From NCBI RefSeq assembly GCF_003013395.1, contig NZ_PXZM01000006.1, positions 1 to 64,000 on the forward strand: 64,000 nucleotides of DNA. Direction: 5' to 3'. Position 1 is the stretch's first letter, and the number at the start of each line of letters is the position of its first letter. Of the stretch, positions 50,079-58,275 are shown in pieces. The DNA comes from Brevibacillus fortis (GTDB lineage: Bacteria; Bacillota; Bacilli; Brevibacillales; Brevibacillaceae). Under the pieces are notes generated by a model. The model ran no database searches. It saw nothing but the letters and a program-made list of their open reading frames with translations, and was not told the origin of the DNA. The position numbers and the translations under genes are program-made.

Positions 50079-51038
50079 TTGGCCGAAACGGTCCTCTCAG
50101 TAAAAGGATTGCAAAAAGCGATTGGCAAAAAGCCGATCATTCATGATATTACGTTTGACGTTTTCGCCGGAGAGGTATTTGGATTTCTCGGGCCGAATGG
50201 CGCAGGCAAAACCACTACGATCCGCATGCTCGTCGGTTTGGCAAAAGCTGATGGGGGAGATATCCGCATCGGAGGTATCTCGCTTCAGGAACAGTTTCCG
50301 CAAGCGATTGCGCAGGTTGGTTGTATCGTCGAAAATCCGGAGCTGTACAAGTTTTTGACTGGCAGAGAGAATCTGGAGCAATTTGCGAGAATGAGCGGAG
50401 GTATTACGCCTGAACGCATTGAGGAAATCGTCCGCTTTGTTGATTTGGAGCGGGCGATTGATGATAAGGTAAAAACGTACTCGCTCGGAATGAGGCAGCG
50501 ACTGGGGATCGCGCAGGCACTTTTGCACCGTCCGAAAATATTGATCCTGGACGAACCGACGAATGGATTGGACCCGGCGGGGATCCGTGAGTTGCGTCAG
50601 TTTATTCGCAAGCTGGCCGAGGAAGAAGGGCTCGCTGTCTTCATTTCGAGTCACCTTCTCAGTGAAATCGAGATGATGTGCGACCGGGTGGCGATTATCA
50701 GCCAAGGGAAGGTCATTTCGGTTGGATTAGTCAAAGAACTGATGGAGCAGTTTGCTGATCAGGTCGATTGGACAATCCCATCTTCCCACATACAAAAGGC
50801 CGAGGAAGTCCTGCGAAAACTGCAAGCAGTGACAGAGGTGTGGGTAGTCAGTGAAGAGCGCCTGAAATCACGCATGGATATAGAAAAAGTGAGCGAGGCT
50901 AACCAAGCGTTGGTCAATGGCGGCATACCTGTGATGGGAATTGCGACGAAGACGGTAACTCTGGAAGACCTGTTCCTTACATTGACGGGAGGAGGGGGAA
51001 GTCATGGAGCAGAGCATGGTGGGGCTCGTACAGAATGA
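50079..51038 (+). CDS. ABC transporter ATP-binding protein
   Basis: A 319-residue ATPase of an ABC-2-type exporter. Walker A GPNGAGKTTTIRMLVGL near residue 40, signature TYSLGMRQRLGIAQALLHRPKIL, Walker B ILDEPTNGLDPAG, switch His in FISSHLLSEIE. The extended C-terminal part (after 220) is typical of the BcrA/CcmA type. Start is TTG at 50079 after TAGGAGGG. It overlaps the permease gene by 35 nt, so translation is coupled. Substrate unknown; peptides or antibiotics are the usual guess. Confidence 0.92.
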   Translation: MAETVLSVKGLQKAIGKKPIIHDITFDVFAGEVFGFLGPNGAGKTTTIRMLVGLAKADGGDIRIGGISLQEQFPQAIAQVGCIVENPELYKFLTGRENLEQFARMSGGITPERIEEIVRFVDLERAIDDKVKTYSLGMRQRLGIAQALLHRPKILILDEPTNGLDPAGIRELRQFIRKLAEEEGLAVFISSHLLSEIEMMCDRVAIISQGKVISVGLVKELMEQFADQVDWTIPSSHIQKAEEVLRKLQAVTEVWVVSEERLKSRMDIEKVSEANQALVNGGIPVMGIATKTVTLEDLFLTLTGGGGSHGAEHGGARTE

Positions 51039-51999
51039 AACCATAAAATTGCTGCGTCGGCGCCGTTTTCTCGTCGTCGTGCTGATCTTGGCGATTCTGA
51101 TTCCGATTTTTACATATGCACAGTACCGCTCGGTTGTCACTGCACAAGAACGAATGGGGACAACTGACTGGCGCCCGCTATTAACCCAGCAAATCGTCGA
51201 TATGCAAAACAGGCTGGCATCAAGCCGTCTTCCCGAAGAGTGGCGGGATTTTATCAAGGTTAGGATCGCACAGCAGCAATATTATTTGGATCACGACATT
51301 AACCCAATGGCACCGGGTGGACCTACATTCGCCCGTGGCTTTATGGATCAGGCCATTTCGATGTTTTTGCCAATGATTATCGTCGTACTCGCGGTCGACC
51401 TCGTATCTTCTGAGTTTAGCGAGGGGACGGTCAAATTGTTATTGACGCGACCCGTACGGCGATGGAAGGTACTGACCAGCAAATATATCACTCTGCTGCT
51501 GTTTACCTCTCTCACTGTTCTCACAACACTGATTCTTGCCTATTTGCTTTCTGGGGTCGTGTTCGGCTATTCGGGATGGGACCTGCCTATTTTGACTGGA
51601 TTTCAAGTGTCGGGAGGAGAACTGGAGACATCTGGCGCATTCATGTTGCCACAATGGCAATTTTTACTGATGCAGTACGGGCTTGGTTGGTTCGTCTGTG
51701 TCGTGGTTGCAACGGTAACCCTCATGGTCTCTGTTTTGGTTCGGAGTGCAGCTGCGGGGATGGGAATCATGATGGCAGCGTTGATCAGCGGAACGATCCT
51801 GACGCAGATGGCATCCTCCTGGGAATCGTCCAAATACTTGTTCGTGGTAAATTTGCAGCTTACGGATTATCTCAATGGAACACTGCCTCCGATTAAGGGG
51901 ATGACGTTGCCGTTCTCGTTGACGGTATTGAGCGTATGGGCGATCGCAGCGCTAATCATTGCGTACGCGACTTTTACCCGTAGGGATGTCACATCCTAA
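51004..51999 (+). CDS. ABC-2 type permease
   Basis: A 331-residue membrane component with about six segments. A cytoplasmic basic start (ETIKLLRRRRFLVVVLIL) is followed by a long extracytoplasmic loop (about 35-115) and the ABC-2 core motif LVSSEFSEGTVKLLLTRPVRRWKVLTSKY, where the ATPase binds. It overlaps the ATPase gene by 35 nt, an organisation that indicates one transporter. Confidence 0.9.
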   Translation: MEQSMVGLVQNETIKLLRRRRFLVVVLILAILIPIFTYAQYRSVVTAQERMGTTDWRPLLTQQIVDMQNRLASSRLPEEWRDFIKVRIAQQQYYLDHDINPMAPGGPTFARGFMDQAISMFLPMIIVVLAVDLVSSEFSEGTVKLLLTRPVRRWKVLTSKYITLLLFTSLTVLTTLILAYLLSGVVFGYSGWDLPILTGFQVSGGELETSGAFMLPQWQFLLMQYGLGWFVCVVVATVTLMVSVLVRSAAAGMGIMMAALISGTILTQMASSWESSKYLFVVNLQLTDYLNGTLPPIKGMTLPFSLTVLSVWAIAALIIAYATFTRRDVTS

Positions 52000-52087
52000 T
52001 TTGGCTTTTTCCGTTACTTTCTGACATGTCTGCTCGTCTTTACCATGACGAATGAAAAAGACAGCGAGAGGGGAAAGGCGAAACAGA

Positions 52088-52528
52088 ATGGACGTATTAT
52101 GGAAAGCAGGATCGGTGACACTATCTGGTATGCTTGAGCTGTGGGCAGCGATCCCTGTAGGTTTTATGTTGGAACTACCACCGGTGTTAATCGGAATATT
52201 TAGTGCGGTGGGTGCGATCATCAGCGCAGGTGTCGTCATTTTTCTGGGAGGCTCCTTGCGTACCTGGCTTTTAAAGCGTGTAGAGAAACGCAGCAAGCGT
52301 CAAGGGCGTATGTGGCAGATATGGGATAAATACGGGGTAATTGGCCTTGGTCTCGCTTCGCCGCTTTTAACGGGAGCACCGCTCGGAGCTGCTATTGGTA
52401 TCTCGCTGGGAGCACCTACGAAAAAGCTCATGTTGTGGATGTCGGTGGGCATCATTATCTGGAGCGTGTTATTGACGGCAGGAGTGGCTTTTGGTCTTTT
52501 GCACTTCATGGTACCAGAAGCGAAATAG
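52088..52528 (+). CDS. small multidrug export family protein (PF06695 type)
   Basis: A 146-residue membrane protein with four to five segments. Motifs: GMLELWAAIPVGFMLELPPVLIG at the start, a charged loop (WLLKRVEKRSKRQGRMWQIWDKYG), and LASPLLTGAPLGAAIGISLGAPTKKLMLWMSVG, characteristic of this family. Despite the family name, transport of drugs is not established. Start ATG at 52088 is favoured by GAGAGGGGAAAGG upstream; ATG 52052 is alternative. Confidence 0.8.
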   Translation: MDVLWKAGSVTLSGMLELWAAIPVGFMLELPPVLIGIFSAVGAIISAGVVIFLGGSLRTWLLKRVEKRSKRQGRMWQIWDKYGVIGLGLASPLLTGAPLGAAIGISLGAPTKKLMLWMSVGIIIWSVLLTAGVAFGLLHFMVPEAK

Positions 52529-52540
52529 CTTGTATGCATG

Positions 52541-52570
52541 AAAAACCGCCAATTTTTTCTGGCGGTTTTT
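52541..52570. terminator. bidirectional terminator
   Basis: AAAAACCGCCA pairs with TGGCGGTTTTT, between convergent genes. Confidence 0.9.
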
Positions 52571-52582
52571 GTTCATACGAAT

Positions 52583-53029
52583 TCATAGCGAGAGTCTGTA
52601 GACAATCTCTCCATCGTATACGTCGCCGGTTTCTTCAAAACCGAATTGACTGTATAAATGTCTTGCACTCGCATTGCCCGTCCATACAGTCAAGTTGACA
52701 AATCGGCTTTGTGGGAAACGGTTCCGTACCGTATCCACTATCGCTACGAGAGCCGCTCTGCCATATCCTTTGCCTTGATACTGTTGATCGATGAAGAAGC
52801 CGTTGAACCAGTAACACCAATCTGTTGAGGCGTCATAGGTAATCATGACAAACCCAACCATTTTATCAGCGCCATACAGACAGAATGGTTCATATACGCA
52901 GTCGTCACCATCAGGGCGGATGTGAACCTTTGCCAATGAAACGGCAACAGACGGGACAAAGCGCTGCTGCTCATCATGAACCTGCAAGCGTAGTGCATCC
53001 TGCCAGTTATCCCTGGTTGTTGGAACCAA
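52583..53029 (-). CDS. GNAT acetyltransferase (diamine acetyltransferase-like)
   Basis: A GNAT enzyme of about 148-156 residues. It has the acetyl-CoA loop QQYQGKGYGRAALVAIVD and the start pattern of spermidine/spermine acetyltransferases (RLVPTTRDNWQDALRLQVHDEQQRFV). Other stretches: VGFVMITYDASTDWCYWFNGFFID and NLTVWTGNASARHLYSQFGF. The start is odd. TTG 53029 has no ribosome site and would cut off the family-like first residues, while a strong GAGGTGAA (53063-53056) sits 5 nt before an in-frame ATC (53050). No ATG/GTG exists between. See findings. Confidence 0.85.
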   Translation of the reverse strand: MVPTTRDNWQDALRLQVHDEQQRFVPSVAVSLAKVHIRPDGDDCVYEPFCLYGADKMVGFVMITYDASTDWCYWFNGFFIDQQYQGKGYGRAALVAIVDTVRNRFPQSRFVNLTVWTGNASARHLYSQFGFEETGDVYDGEIVYRLSL

Positions 53030-53188
53030 GCGGATACGTGTGTCTTTGATAGGTCTTCACCTCAATCATCTGGATAGCTTAAGCGTAACCGATCACTCCT
53101 GAAAAATCTTCCTTTTCCGCATGGCTGTTTTTTCGTAAAATAAACTAAGGACACAAATAGAAATGTTCCCGAAAGTGAGGTAACTGAC

Positions 53189-53449
53189 ATGGACGAGAAA
53201 AAAGAAGCGTTGGTCCCTGAACTGGAGGATCTAGTTCGTAAATTTACAGAGTTGTTGACAGGAGAAGCGACTCCTGAGCGCGTAGAAATGGTGAAAGTAT
53301 GGTGCCTATACACGACAATGGCAAAAGCGATGCCACCGCTGATTCAGCATTGGGGAAGCGAGCCTGAGCATATGGAAGCACGAAATCAAATTCGTGAAAT
53401 CATTGAGCAAATCAAGCTGTGGAATCAGGAGAAAAATCAAAAGCATTAA
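53189..53449 (+). CDS. DUF2573 protein (YusU-like)
   Basis: An 86-residue helical protein (LEDLVRKFTELLTGEATPERVEMVKVWCLYTTMAKAMPPLIQHWG), similar in length and pattern to B. subtilis YusU. Function unknown. ATG at 53189 after GTGAGGT. A bidirectional terminator follows. Confidence 0.75.
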   Translation: MDEKKEALVPELEDLVRKFTELLTGEATPERVEMVKVWCLYTTMAKAMPPLIQHWGSEPEHMEARNQIREIIEQIKLWNQEKNQKH

Positions 53450-53454
53450 GGATG

Positions 53455-53499
53455 GAAAAAACGCTGTCTCTTTGTGAAAGAGAACAGCGTTTTTTTTAC
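53455..53499. terminator. bidirectional terminator
   Basis: AACGCTGTCTCTTT pairs with AAAGAGAACAGCGTT (one mismatch) with A-run and T-run flanks, between convergent genes. Confidence 0.92.
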
Positions 53500-54332
53500 T
53501 TCAATCGAATCTCTAACCGATGTAGAGGCATCAACTCTCCTCGGTACTCTAACAGGCGCTTCTTGATCAGCTCATGAACACGGTGTATCAAATACGTGTC
53601 ACCAATACATTGATCGCTTTCTCCCATGACGGTACCGATAACACGTGCAGCCTTTTGGAACTTTTTTGATGCATGTTCCAAGAGTGAGGCATCATAAAAA
53701 TCTTCCGATACGGCTAGCACTTCACCTTGTTTGAAAACGCGGAGCATGCTTTCATCCGAATGCGACCACTTTTCCCATTCGAGGATCAAGTTTTGTACAA
53801 GAGGCGCAGCCATATCCTTCTTTACCTGATAGGCGTCCATCACTAATCGGGGAGGGAGGGCAGCCACACTTTTCAATACATAAGATTCCTCGTTGCCGTC
53901 CAAGTCCTTTAATTTATAATCGCTATCCACGCTAAATGCGGTTACGTCGATTGTTTCGAACGAGAGGTTTTTATCCTGAAGCATGGAGACAGCATAGCTC
54001 ATTCCTATGGCGTCAGATGCGTTCTGACCATGCCACAGAATTACGTTAGTGCCGTCTGGAATCTGTGATGGAAGGGTTAGATTTCGCAGCAGGTATGCTT
54101 TTAGCGTACTCATGTCTTCGGGAGAGACCCCTTCTACTTGTTTGAAGAAAGAATGAATCCATTCTATCCTTTCATTCATCCCGTTTGCCGTTTCCAGTCG
54201 ATGAAGCGGTCCAACCGAGAAATCATCGTCGATGCGGATGATGCTTTCTGTCTGTAACAGATTTTGTTTGTGAAAGACGGACCGGAGGGTACCGTAAGAA
54301 GAGGGACCGAAGCAGATGTGAAATTTGTTCAT
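53496..54332 (-). CDS. DUF1835 domain protein
   Basis: A 278-residue soluble protein. The N-terminal DUF1835 part (FHICFGPSSYGTLRSVFHKQ; IRIDDDFSVGPL; VILWHGQNASDAIGMSYAVSML) and a C-terminal DUF3658-type helical part (LEWEKWSHSDESMLRVFKQGEV; LIHRVHELIKKRLLEYRGEL) are visible. Function unknown; these proteins are widespread in Bacillales. Monocistronic. Confidence 0.82.
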   Translation of the reverse strand: MNKFHICFGPSSYGTLRSVFHKQNLLQTESIIRIDDDFSVGPLHRLETANGMNERIEWIHSFFKQVEGVSPEDMSTLKAYLLRNLTLPSQIPDGTNVILWHGQNASDAIGMSYAVSMLQDKNLSFETIDVTAFSVDSDYKLKDLDGNEESYVLKSVAALPPRLVMDAYQVKKDMAAPLVQNLILEWEKWSHSDESMLRVFKQGEVLAVSEDFYDASLLEHASKKFQKAARVIGTVMGESDQCIGDTYLIHRVHELIKKRLLEYRGELMPLHRLEIRLK

Positions 54333-54419
54333 AAGTTAGCTCCTTATATTTATCTTCCTTCATTATATCGTAATTGGATTTGTGAGCAAAAAATAGAACA
54401 GCCTCTTTTGATAGACAAA

Positions 54420-54455
54420 AAAAGACACGACCCTGAAAATCAGGTCGTGTCTTTT
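54420..54455 (-). terminator. terminator of the sigma/anti-sigma operon
   Basis: AAAAGACACGACC / GGTCGTGTCTTTT is a 13-pair perfect stem, with seven T on the minus strand after it. It lies just beyond the anti-sigma stop codon. Confidence 0.93.
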
Positions 54456-54472
54456 CAGTTGTAGAGAGTTTT

Positions 54473-55867
54473 TTACGGATTCCACGTGATGTGCTTGGTA
54501 GTCTCCATTAGTTCATTTAAGGTGACTCCGTTTGCAGTCACTACCACATACAACGATTGGTTGTCGGATTGAGCATTAAAATGAACCGAGTGCTGGGCTG
54601 TTGATGCTTTTGAATCGGATTGATCAAAAGAAACAGCGATGGCCTGCTCTCCGTTGACTGCGAACAACTGAGTAGCGGAGAAAGTGCCTGGGATAGAGAG
54701 GCTGCGCTTTCCTTCTGTATTACGCACAACATCTATGCGAATCCAGTCGTTGTTCCGCTTGTAATCTGCTGTCAAGCGAGTCACCTTCTGGCTGGTTTCC
54801 GATTCATATTGGACCGATACCGTACTCATCGAGAACCCATTCGGTGCTTGCGTAAGGGCAGGCACGGGCATATCTGATGCTTGTACAGCGGTGTTCAAAT
54901 CCGAGAAGGAGGAGAGCGTAATGGGCTGCTTCGTTGCCGTCGGCAACGCTGGACCCACTAATGCGTTCTCCGTTGTACCGCTATCCGCATTGTTTGGTTC
55001 CACTTCGGAGGCAATCCCAAAAGTCGTAGGTTTCTCTGTAGTAGAGCCATTTGATTCCTTAGCGGCTACAAGGTTACCAGTATTTGACGATTCGGCTGGA
55101 AGCTCCGATTTCGCTTTTGCTGCTTGATCAGCCGTATTTCCTTGCAGTCCGCGAGATGCCACGTTGCTCCGCTCGTCTTTCATTACTGTACGTGGCTCAG
55201 GTGTTGTTACTTTTTCCTGTGGTTTGACCATCGCAATCGCATTGTTCGATTGGGTAGGTGGTGCAGGAGGTGTATCTGTTGCCGGTGCAGTCGGAGTGAC
55301 CTGCGATTGTGTAGCAGCGGACCCTGGATTGCTTTCTGCCTTTTTCATCGCCTGACTATCGGCAGCTGCTGGTACGGAAGCGAGAGCAGGTGCTTGAGCT
55401 GACGGTGCCGATTTTGATCCCGATTCGTTGAATGCAAAGGTGCTCTGGTTGTCTTTCATCCCGTCTTCTTGTATGGCAGCCATTTGAATAGTACTCGGTG
55501 ACAGCTGTTGGTAGCCGACGAAACCAACTGCGAGCAAAACAGCCGCTGCGCTAACCCAGGCGTATGAAGGGAAGCCTTTGGTCCAGCGCTTGTTTGGCTT
55601 TGCTATCACTGTGCTAGTTTGTTGCTCTGAAGATGCAGTAGCGGCGTGAGGGGGTACACCTTTTCCGGCGGTCTGGTAGATTGCTTGCATGATTCTGTCT
55701 TCCAGGTTCGCTTGAGGTAGTGGAACCTCCTTCAAGAACTGCACCTCCTCTTCTGTTGTCATTTGCGTTTCTATCCAAGCGATGCATTCGTCACAGGTTT
55801 CAATATGCGAGTGCGAATCGCTATCTGTGTCATCTAGCCATGCTTTTCTAAATGCCTGGCAGTTCAT
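54473..55867 (-). CDS. anti-sigma factor with zinc-finger domain
   Basis: A 464-residue membrane protein that most likely holds the neighbouring ECF sigma factor. An N-terminal zinc-binding anti-sigma domain (HIETCDECIAW, the H-x3-C-x2-C motif) is cytoplasmic, followed by a linker and one membrane segment (YAWVSAAAVLLAVGFVGY, about 125). A long Ser/Thr/Pro/Ala-rich extracytoplasmic linker (about 150-310) leads to a folded C-terminal sensor-like domain (VQYESETSQKVTRLTADYKRNNDWIRIDVV) resembling DUF4367-type domains. Start at 55867 overlaps the sigma gene by 20 nt; the open frame upstream lacks a ribosome site. Confidence 0.88.
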   Translation of the reverse strand: MNCQAFRKAWLDDTDSDSHSHIETCDECIAWIETQMTTEEEVQFLKEVPLPQANLEDRIMQAIYQTAGKGVPPHAATASSEQQTSTVIAKPNKRWTKGFPSYAWVSAAAVLLAVGFVGYQQLSPSTIQMAAIQEDGMKDNQSTFAFNESGSKSAPSAQAPALASVPAAADSQAMKKAESNPGSAATQSQVTPTAPATDTPPAPPTQSNNAIAMVKPQEKVTTPEPRTVMKDERSNVASRGLQGNTADQAAKAKSELPAESSNTGNLVAAKESNGSTTEKPTTFGIASEVEPNNADSGTTENALVGPALPTATKQPITLSSFSDLNTAVQASDMPVPALTQAPNGFSMSTVSVQYESETSQKVTRLTADYKRNNDWIRIDVVRNTEGKRSLSIPGTFSATQLFAVNGEQAIAVSFDQSDSKASTAQHSVHFNAQSDNQSLYVVVTANGVTLNELMETTKHITWNP

Positions 55868-56417
55868 GTACGAGCCCTCCTTCCTTGCGGGATAACAATT
55901 TTGCGAGTTCCTGACGAGCACGCAAGTAACGGACGCGAGCTGTAGATTCGGCGATGCCTAAGAGTGTAGCTATTTTTTCAAACGGATATTCGTGCGTACA
56001 GCGAAGGACGATCACTTCTCGATAAGAATCTGATAGTAAGGAAAAGGCCTCCTGGATTTCTCGACGTTGCTCTTTTGTCATGAGCGATTCCTGAGGGGAT
56101 TCGTCACGTGTATTGGATGGCACATAAGCCAATTGTTCATCCGAGTCATGATACTTTCGGCGACGCAAGAAGTCGATGCTCTTATTTCGGGCAAGCGTAT
56201 GTAACCAAGAGGAAAACTGGCTGTCCCCACGGAATGTGGACAGTTTTTCATACGCTTTTACAAATACTTCCTGAGTGAGATCCTCTGCATCAGAGCGATT
56301 GTTTACCATTTTGTAAATGAAAACGTAGATCATATGCTGATATCGCTGGATGAGGTCGCGATACGCTTCGATGTCGCCTTGAAGAATCCGCTGAATGATT
56401 TCGGCGTCGGATTGCAT
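55848..56417 (-). CDS. ECF RNA polymerase sigma factor
   Basis: A 189-residue group 4 sigma factor. Region 2 (YQHMIYVFIYKMVNNRSDAEDLTQEVFVKAYEKLSTFRGDSQFSSWLHTLARNKSIDFLRRRK) and region 4 (EAFSLLSDSYREVIVLRCTHEYPFEKIATLLGIAESTARVRYLRARQELAKLL) are complete. It is close in style to SigW/SigM/SigV. It overlaps the anti-sigma gene by 20 nt and is preceded by a matching ECF-type promoter, predicting autoregulation. The inducing stress is likely envelope damage (inference). Confidence 0.93.
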   Translation of the reverse strand: MQSDAEIIQRILQGDIEAYRDLIQRYQHMIYVFIYKMVNNRSDAEDLTQEVFVKAYEKLSTFRGDSQFSSWLHTLARNKSIDFLRRRKYHDSDEQLAYVPSNTRDESPQESLMTKEQRREIQEAFSLLSDSYREVIVLRCTHEYPFEKIATLLGIAESTARVRYLRARQELAKLLSRKEGGLVHELPGI

Positions 56418-56444
56418 TGAATCTTTGGCCTCCCTTCCCTCTAT

Positions 56445-56472
56445 GAGACGCTGGTTATTCGTAAACGTTTCA
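56445..56472 (-). promoter_or_regulatory. ECF-type promoter of the sigma operon
   Basis: On the minus strand TGAAAC (56472-56467), a 16-bp spacer and CGTCTC (56450-56445). This agrees with the TGAAAC-N16-CGTM pattern of extracytoplasmic sigma factors. It lies about 28 nt before the sigma gene start. Confidence 0.75.
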
Positions 56473-58134
56473 GACCAGCGTTTCGATTTCTATAATATCG
56501 TATGGATAGCCTTGTTCGACAAGAAAAAGCTGGCGATGGAGCGAAAACTCCTGCTCTCTCGTGTCTCGTGTTACCAATGTATAAAAATGGGCGGTGTTGT
56601 TGTCTGTTTTGGGCCTTAAGATACGTCCCAGGCGCTGTGCCTCTTCTTGTCTGGAACCATACGTCCCGGAAATTTGGATCGCGACGTTGGCATCCGGCAA
56701 ATCAACCGCAAAGTTGGCTACCTTGGATACGATCAGGCGTGTAATTTCCCCTTTTTTAAACTGAGTGTACAAAAGCTCACGTTCTTTGTCCGGTACTTTT
56801 CCTGTAATGAGTGGCAGTTGGAGGGCTGTAGCCATCTGCTCAAGCTGATCAATATATTGCCCGATGATCAAAACGCGATCGTGGGCGTGCCTCTCCAATA
56901 GCTCGCGGACGACCTCCAGTTTCTTTGGATTTTCTGCCGCAATGCGAAACTTTTGACGAGCGCTTGCATGTGCATAAGCCTCCCGCCACTTCGGCTCAAA
57001 GGGGAGTCGAATTTCTCGGCAATGCGCTTCTGCGATCCAGCCTTGCTCTTCCATGACTTTCCATGGAACCTCGTACTTTTTTGGACCAATCAGGGTGAAA
57101 ACATCTTCCTCCCGCCCGTCTTCCCGAACAAGAGTAGCAGTCAGCCCAAGTCTGCGAGTGGCTTGAATCCCAGAAGTAACACGAAAGATGGGTGCGGGCA
57201 ACAAATGCACCTCATCGTAAATAATAAGCCCCCAGTCGCGCTCTGAAAAGAGTTTCAGATGAGGAAAATCATCTTCGGCGGTGGGGCGGTATGTAAGAAT
57301 TTGATAAGTCGCCACAGTTATCGGCTTGACTTGTTTGTTGTCACCAGTGTATTCGCCGACCATATTTGGATCAAGGCCTGTTTTGTCCAAGAGCTCTGCG
57401 ATCCATTGCCGAACGGAAGTGGTATTCGTTGTCAAAATGAGGGTGGCAGTCTGTAATTGGCAAATCGCACCAAGTCCAATGACGGTTTTTCCAGCACCAC
57501 AGGGCAGGACGAGCACGCCGCTTCCCCCGGTCACAGCTCCGCCAGAATAGAAGGCATCAACAGCTTCTTGTTGATATGAACGTAAGGAGAATGCTCTGCC
57601 ATGGGATGTCGTTTCCCGCAAGCTGACTGCACAGGATTCGCCTTCTGTATAGCCCGCCAAATCCTGAACAGGAAACCCGAGCTTGATCAGCTCTTGCTTG
57701 ATCAGTCCGCGCGCATAGTTTTTGATGACAAAATCGCTTTCAAAAAGAGCAGCGATGGATTTATAACTGGTCACCTCTGCTAAAAGAAGCGGGTCATCAC
57801 TTATTAATACGAGTTGATCACCAATGCGTTCCAAACGAAACAAGCCGTATTTTCGCATGGTATCATCTATCTCTTTGACGATGGTAGGCGGGACACCATA
57901 CTTGCTGTAGCTGCCAAGCACCTCTGTTACCTCTTGTGATGTAAGACCAGATGCTGCCGCATTCCAAAGCGATAATGGGGTGATCCGATAGGTATGGATG
58001 TATTCTGGGTTCTTGATTAGCTCAGTAAAACCGCTGATAGCTTGTCTGGCCTCAGGAAATAAAGGATGCTGAGTTTCCAACAATATCGTCCGATCACTTT
58101 GAACGATCAAGGGCAGGTCTGGACGGTACGACAA
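56470..58134 (-). CDS. bacterial XPB-type DNA repair helicase
   Basis: A superfamily 2 helicase of about 554 residues related to XPB/Ssl2 (ERCC3), acting on damaged or branched DNA. The N-terminal part is XPB-specific. Walker A PCGAGKTVIG lies near residue 213; DEVH box in GLIIYDEVHLLP; motif III GLTATLVRED; the RED motif region and the thumb-like GPKKYEVPWKVMEE; C-terminal helicase motifs QRLGRILRPK. The start is most likely TTG at 58134, with GAGGTGA (58146-58140) five bases upstream; it then begins SYRPDLPLIVQSDRTILLE as in relatives. Longer starts at 58161 and 58173 lack a ribosome site. Confidence 0.92.
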   Translation of the reverse strand: MSYRPDLPLIVQSDRTILLETQHPLFPEARQAISGFTELIKNPEYIHTYRITPLSLWNAAASGLTSQEVTEVLGSYSKYGVPPTIVKEIDDTMRKYGLFRLERIGDQLVLISDDPLLLAEVTSYKSIAALFESDFVIKNYARGLIKQELIKLGFPVQDLAGYTEGESCAVSLRETTSHGRAFSLRSYQQEAVDAFYSGGAVTGGSGVLVLPCGAGKTVIGLGAICQLQTATLILTTNTTSVRQWIAELLDKTGLDPNMVGEYTGDNKQVKPITVATYQILTYRPTAEDDFPHLKLFSERDWGLIIYDEVHLLPAPIFRVTSGIQATRRLGLTATLVREDGREEDVFTLIGPKKYEVPWKVMEEQGWIAEAHCREIRLPFEPKWREAYAHASARQKFRIAAENPKKLEVVRELLERHAHDRVLIIGQYIDQLEQMATALQLPLITGKVPDKERELLYTQFKKGEITRLIVSKVANFAVDLPDANVAIQISGTYGSRQEEAQRLGRILRPKTDNNTAHFYTLVTRDTREQEFSLHRQLFLVEQGYPYDIIEIETLV

Positions 58135-58275
58135 TAGACTCACCTCGTTACAAAAGGGCATAGGAATCAGCACTATGGTATCACAATCTCGAAAAGAAAG
58201 AAAAACGAACAGGTAACATTTTGGCTACGATGGGAAACAATATCCCAAAGCATGGACGGAAAGGATGGCGGGAGC

